A stretch of DNA of 64,000 nt from contig OZ017757.1 of NCBI GenBank assembly GCA_963969365.1, positions 1,736,001-1,800,000 on the forward strand. Reading direction: 5' to 3'. Source of the stretch: Asterochloris sp. CNOR1 (Eukaryota; Chlorophyta; Trebouxiophyceae; Trebouxiales; Trebouxiaceae). The notes under the pieces were generated by a model. That model saw only the letters and a program-made list of their open reading frames with translations, had not been told where the DNA came from and ran no database searches. A program made the position numbers and the translations under genes. Shown here piece by piece: positions 59,728 through 64,000 of this stretch. Each line of letters begins with the position of its first letter. The stretch's first letter is position 1.

Positions 59728-60363
59728 CACCCAACTGCATGCCCCTGCGGCCTGGCTCCTACTTTTTGTGTTTGACCTATTGCTGCTTACATCACTGGCT
59801 TGGCCTCATGCAATCCTACAAATAGTTGGCTGCTGCCTCATCTGAGATGAGCTTCTGGTTTCATGTCATCCACACAAGGCGGAGGGCAACACTGATTTGT
59901 CTCAGGACATTGCCGACGAAACGTGGCCAGCATTGGGGATGGCATTGCTCTGCAAATCACGACTGCACCAAACTTTGCATCATGAGGACGCAGGTGCTCA
60001 GATGGTGCTTTCAAAGCGGGAGAAGGTGTGAAGATGGTGCAAAGGCGGGGCCAGCTTCTGCCTAGGCAACCAAGATATATATGCTGCTGGTCGATGAGCT
60101 GCTTCCCTCTGCTGCCCGCATGGCATAAAGGTGCTTACCGCAGACTGTCGGGGAATGGACACGAAGTGTCAAGCTTTTTCCGAGTCAGAGGAGATGGGAG
60201 GCCGACGACTGCCACAAGTGCACTGTACATCTGACGGCTCGATCAGGCTTACACAACCGATCGCCAGGCCTGCTTCAGGAGCTGGTGAATGAAGTGTCAG
60301 GTAGGCATGTCCAGATGACCTCAAACTGCAGTAGCCTAACTTGCTGCTTTCATACATGGCAAC
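59728..60363. other. Divergent intergenic region
   Basis: Between the ERG28 start (minus) and the first supported start of the leucine-rich-repeat gene (plus). Only short frames without family resemblance are present. It probably contains both promoters and perhaps an undetected 5' exon. Confidence 0.4.
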
Positions 60364-63300
60364 ATGCCTCTCATTCAAACCACATCGAATGTCAGCACAC
60401 TCACAGACTTGGATGCTCCATGGCGACCCAGGCATGTCACCCAAGAAATGATTCTGAAGGTCTGTTTGCCTGCAGAGACCAGGGATGATTGTTCATCAGC
60501 GGAAATGTTTGACAGATGTCGCAAATTTCAGGCTGCAGATAAGCTGAGCATGCGGCCGACGCCCGCTCAGAGCCCTGCCGCCTTTCTGGCAACGCTCAGC
60601 CACGTGCACCTGAACAACTGCAAGCTCACAGCTGTGGCAGAGGAGGATGGCTCAGGCGAGTGAGTGGCGCATCACACTGCCAGCTGCCCTGCATAGCTGT
60701 GTCAAGTGGGGCAGCAGTCCCACGAGCATCCCCGAAGTTTGATTGCCGACAACCTGCCACGCCAAAGCCTGCACACGCTGGGCATCTGCTGCCTGCCTTC
60801 AGAGCTGCTGACAGCTTGCCGTAACCCCCTGCAGGTCCCCGCTGCAGCAGTGCTGGAGTGTCCAGAAGCTGTATCTGTATGAGAACAGATTGACTGTCAT
60901 ATCTGGGCTGACTGGCCTGAGCCAGCTGACCCACCTCTATCTCCAGGTGAGGCTCACACAACTGCAGCCCCACTTCAGCCATCCTGTGCTGTGGGCACCA
61001 GCCAAACCCCTGACACGCCCGCTCAGTTGTGTGCGGACTGCTGGCTGGCCCTTGACGGCCGAGAGGCGGCCTCTGACCTTGCATGCCAGCAGCTGGCCGC
61101 AGCAGCCTGCGACCTTCCCAGGGCTTGACAGCAGGTGGCAGGTCTGACCCCCGTGCCTGTGCAGTATGCTGTCCTCTGCCTGCAGACAATGTCTTATGGG
61201 TGCCTCACCTCCCTCTATGGGCCTAATCTCCAACAGCCACCCCTAAATGGACTCTGCTCTGGCAACCCCTTGGTTCCAGCCTGTAGACCTGTGATCCCCT
61301 CCCTGCACAGCCCTGGGGCAGCTGGCCACCCTTCAGGACCTCCACCTGAAATAACTTCAGCCTCTCCTCTGTGAGACTCGTGCCTGCAGAGCAAGTCAAC
61401 CACCTTCCTGTGCAGACTGCCACCTTGGAGCAAGCCCACCTGGCAGACGATGTCCCCTCTGACAGGATGGCTCATGCCTGCCTGCAGGCTGGCCACACCA
61501 CTGGCCTGCACAGCCTAGAGCAGCTGCATCACGACTGCCTGCTGTCTGACAGTGTTGCCTGGCCTGCCCACCCCCAAGAAACAGTACCTGAAAAGGCCAA
61601 CACCAGCACCAACGGTGCACGCCCCTCACTGGCGCTGCAGAACAACTACATCACCTCCCTGCACGGGTTGGAGCAGCTGCACAGCCTCCAGAAGCTCTAT
61701 CTGGAGGGCAACAGCCTTGCGCGCATTGAGCACCTGGGAGCCCTCCGGCGCCTGTGCGAGCTGCACGTGTCGCGGCAGCTGCTGCCGGAAGGGCAGGGGG
61801 TGGAGTTCGATGGCAGCTGCCTGCAGGTCAGCGAAGTGTCTGTGGTGCACCCTGCTCAGCAAGGCAGTCCATGTGACAGTGAGGCTCAACTGCTGCAGTT
61901 GACATCAATACGCCGCCCTGCTCACACACAGAAAGGAGCCACCTGCCTCGTGCTGGTGTGCCGCTGGCGTGCACTGTGGCCTACAGTTGGTATGCAGGCC
62001 TGTTTGAGGCCTGTTAACTGTGCCCTTGCAGGCCCTGTCAGCAAGCCTGAAGGTGCTCTCCGCAGCGCAGTGCGGCCTGCAGGCAGTGGCCGGTCTGGCT
62101 GTGCTGGGCTTGCTGCAGGCCCTGGACCTCAGCAGCAACGCCATCAGCGACGCTGGTCAGGTGCCCAAGGTTCTGACGGGGTGCCAGCATCTCAGATCAC
62201 TCAGCCTGCAGGGCAACCCCATCTGCAAGCAGACAACATACAGGTGGGGTCTCGGCTCCCAGGCAGTCAAGGTGGGGGTCTCGGCTCCCAGGCAAACCAG
62301 CCCCCGCTCCCTGCCCCACAAAGCACCGGGAGGTTGGGAAGCCCTCTGCCGGCTGGCAGGGCGGCAGGGCCCATGTTTGGGCAGCGGTGGAGTTTGTGCA
62401 CAGCATTGAGGGGCCAGCTGCGAGCCCCTGTCTGGAAGGCTTATTCTGTGGGAGGCCAACTTGCTCTCACACTTCCTGATCCTGCACTGCTTCAGAAGGG
62501 CGCTCCGCAGGCACAGCTTTGCCAGCAACTTAAATGAGCTTTGCTGCCCTGCTGCTGCCCTTGCTGCCCGCACAGGCCCATGATCACAGCAGCTTCACTT
62601 GGGCGGTCATGTTGTGGGCACAACAGGGATGGCTCAGAAATTTCCACTATTTCAGCACCTCAACGGGACTCTTGATGGCCTGCAGGCGCAGCATTGTGGC
62701 TGCCAGTGAGGAGCTGGCCTCCCTGGACGGCTCAGAGGTGCGCCAGCAGGAGCGAGTGTTCCTGCGGCGCCTAAGTCGCAGCCTTAGCCGGCGCAGCATG
62801 TCTGGGGTGAGTGTGGCAGCACATGCACTCCTCTGCCTGCTGTCCCTGGCAGGACGCATGTCGCCATCCTTAGGTTGCCGTGAGCACATCTGTGGCACCT
62901 GCGGCAACGGCCTGAGCTGCCGCAGCGCATTGAGCACAGCAGCACATCGAGTGGCGTGCTGCGTGTCCTTGGCCGATACACTGGTTGCCTGTTGCCACCT
63001 GAGCTTGTACAGTGCATGTTTGTTTGGCACCCAATTGCAGCCTGAGCTTGTGCAGAGCACGCTTAGAACGGAGCTTGGCGGCCATTACACCAAGTCTTTC
63101 CTTCTGTGCTGGTCTGCTGCTGCCATGTGTACACAGGGCTGGGCACCTGAGCCGAAATCCTCAGCAGGAGAGCACAGGCTGCCTCTTCGATGCTGGCAGC
63201 GCCTGCTCTTCAGTGCCTCATCCCTCACCTGTTGTGGTTGTTACATGCCGCTGTCTGGCAAGCAGAACATTCTATCAGCTGCTGCTAGCCTGCCATGCTG

Positions 63301-63665
63301 TGCAGCTACCTCAGCAGTGAGTTTGGTAGGTGGCTCGACTGCAGCACGCCGAGCCCTTGCAGACATTCGATTGGCTAGAGGCATCGTTGCTGCTGCAGGA
63401 TGGCACCGCTGAATCAGCAGGACATGTAGCAGCAGGCAGCAGGCGGCAGTCAGAGTCTGGGCGCTTGCTTCAGCCATCTGCTGCTAGTTGTGTGCCAGCC
63501 ACAAGTGCGCAGACTGAACTGCACGACATTGATGATGGTGAGCGGCAGCAGCCTCATGCACCTGTGCAGCCAGTGAGCAGCAAACCTGGCAGCTCAGGGC
63601 GGAGGCCGTCCAGGGGCCTCAGCAGGGGCAGCAGCCTGTGCAGCGTCACAGAGTTGACCATGTAA
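60364..63665 (+). CDS. Leucine-rich-repeat protein resembling PPP1R42/LRRC67
   Basis: PPP1R42 is an SDS22-type repeat protein that binds protein phosphatase 1 and localises to centrosomes and cilia bases in animals. Six exons join in phase: 60364-60659, 60835-60946, 61641-61826, 62032-62243, 62686-62806, 63345-63665 (415 residues). The repeats run LSHVHLNNCKLTAV, VQKLYLYENRLTVISGL, LTHLYLQNNYITSLHGL, LQKLYLEGNSLARIEHLGAL, then the family-specific LCELHVSRQLLPEG insert, LQALDLSSNAISDAG, and LRSLSLQGNPICKQTTYR. A cap with LASLDGSEVRQQERVFL follows. The last exon is a Ser/Gln-rich tail absent from animals. The start codon and the long intron 62807-63344 are less certain. The stop overlaps TGTAA at 63661. 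Confidence 0.82.
61181..61531 (+). repeat. Decayed copies of a leucine-rich-repeat exon start in the preceding intron
   Basis: The acceptor and start of exon 61641 (CTGCAGAACAACTACATCAC, then CCTCCCTGCAC and GGAGCAGCTGCA) are echoed upstream at about 61184, 61384 and 61482. The 61482 copy keeps CTGCACAGCC and GAGCAGCTGCATC at the expected spacing. Between them, near 61311, a further leucine-rich-repeat-like reading (LGQLATLQDLHLK) runs into a stop. The intron 60947-61640 thus looks largely built from degraded exon copies. Confidence 0.65.
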
Positions 63666-64000
63666 TGATGGTGTTAAGGCCTGACTGAGCAGCATCAGAG
63701 TGCAAAACACAAGGCTACAACAACTTGTCTCAGCCCATGGCTGCTTGAGTGGAGTGTCGCTTCAATACATGCTGAGCTTAACACAAGCCTGAAGCTCTGT
63801 AGATGTCCTCAATCAATTGGCGGCATTACTTGAGCTAAAACACACTGGGACTCCCCAAGAACTGTCAGGGTTTCAAGGACTCAGACATAGCGCTCACAGA
63901 GCTGACAGAGCTGGTCCTGTCATAGCTGTCTTCTCCTGCAGAGCCAGATGGAGCTGGTGAGAGGTAGCAGCAGGACGCTTGCCATCAATAAAGAAGGTAA
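63666..64000. other. Downstream region, no gene seen
   Basis: AT-richer sequence after the leucine-rich-repeat gene with no supported coding frame up to the window end. It probably holds the 3' untranslated region and possibly the edge of the next gene. Confidence 0.5.

Overview
The window is nuclear DNA of a green alga (Chlorophyta). Genes are split by many short GT-AG introns, usually ending CTGCAG, and products include plastid-targeted proteins with transit peptides (ribosome recycling factor, ARC6, ABA4, an HHL1-like protein) beside cytosolic ribosomal protein L37, TAF7 and ERG28. Some genes are followed by TGTAA, the usual chlorophyte poly(A) signal. Moderate GC, intron density and compactness fit a trebouxiophyte-like alga, but that placement is inference. 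There are no operons, CRISPR arrays, rRNA genes or recognisable transposons. Gene models were assembled by hand from reading frames, splice sites, phase agreement and family resemblance.

Layout. 0.9-18.2 kb (+): one giant gene for a polycystin (TRP-type) cation channel whose extracellular part carries Thr/Pro mucin-like repeats. 18.5-21.0 (+): plastid ribosome recycling factor. 21.2-22.8 (-) and 22.9-23.9 (+): HHL1-like and ABA4 genes, divergent from about 100 bp. 24.3-30.8 (+): Aurora-like protein kinase with a long low-complexity tail. 31.4-38.8 (-): plastid division protein ARC6. 38.9-40.7 (-): unrecognised basic, probably nuclear protein. 41.0-42.0 (-): TspO. 42.8-44.8 (-): TatD nuclease, divergent from RPL37 (45.0-46.0, +). 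46.4-47.7 (-): FtsJ/RrmJ methyltransferase, its start codon 50 bp from that of TAF7 (47.8-49.9, +). 50.9-58.2 (+): large unrecognised, probably nuclear gene. 58.9-59.7 (-): ERG28. 60.4-63.7 (+): leucine-rich-repeat protein resembling PPP1R42/LRRC67.

The genes are unrelated housekeeping, plastid and signalling genes, as expected for a eukaryotic chromosome. Plastid biology is well represented (division, translation, carotenoids, photoprotection, possibly tetrapyrrole binding by TspO), and the two end genes belong to families linked to cilia elsewhere.

The most unusual signal is structural. In at least seven genes the introns hold one or more decayed tandem copies of the neighbouring exon edge together with its splice site, some with in-frame stops. 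This looks like a recurrent process of local splice-junction duplication that lengthens introns and leaves decoy exons.
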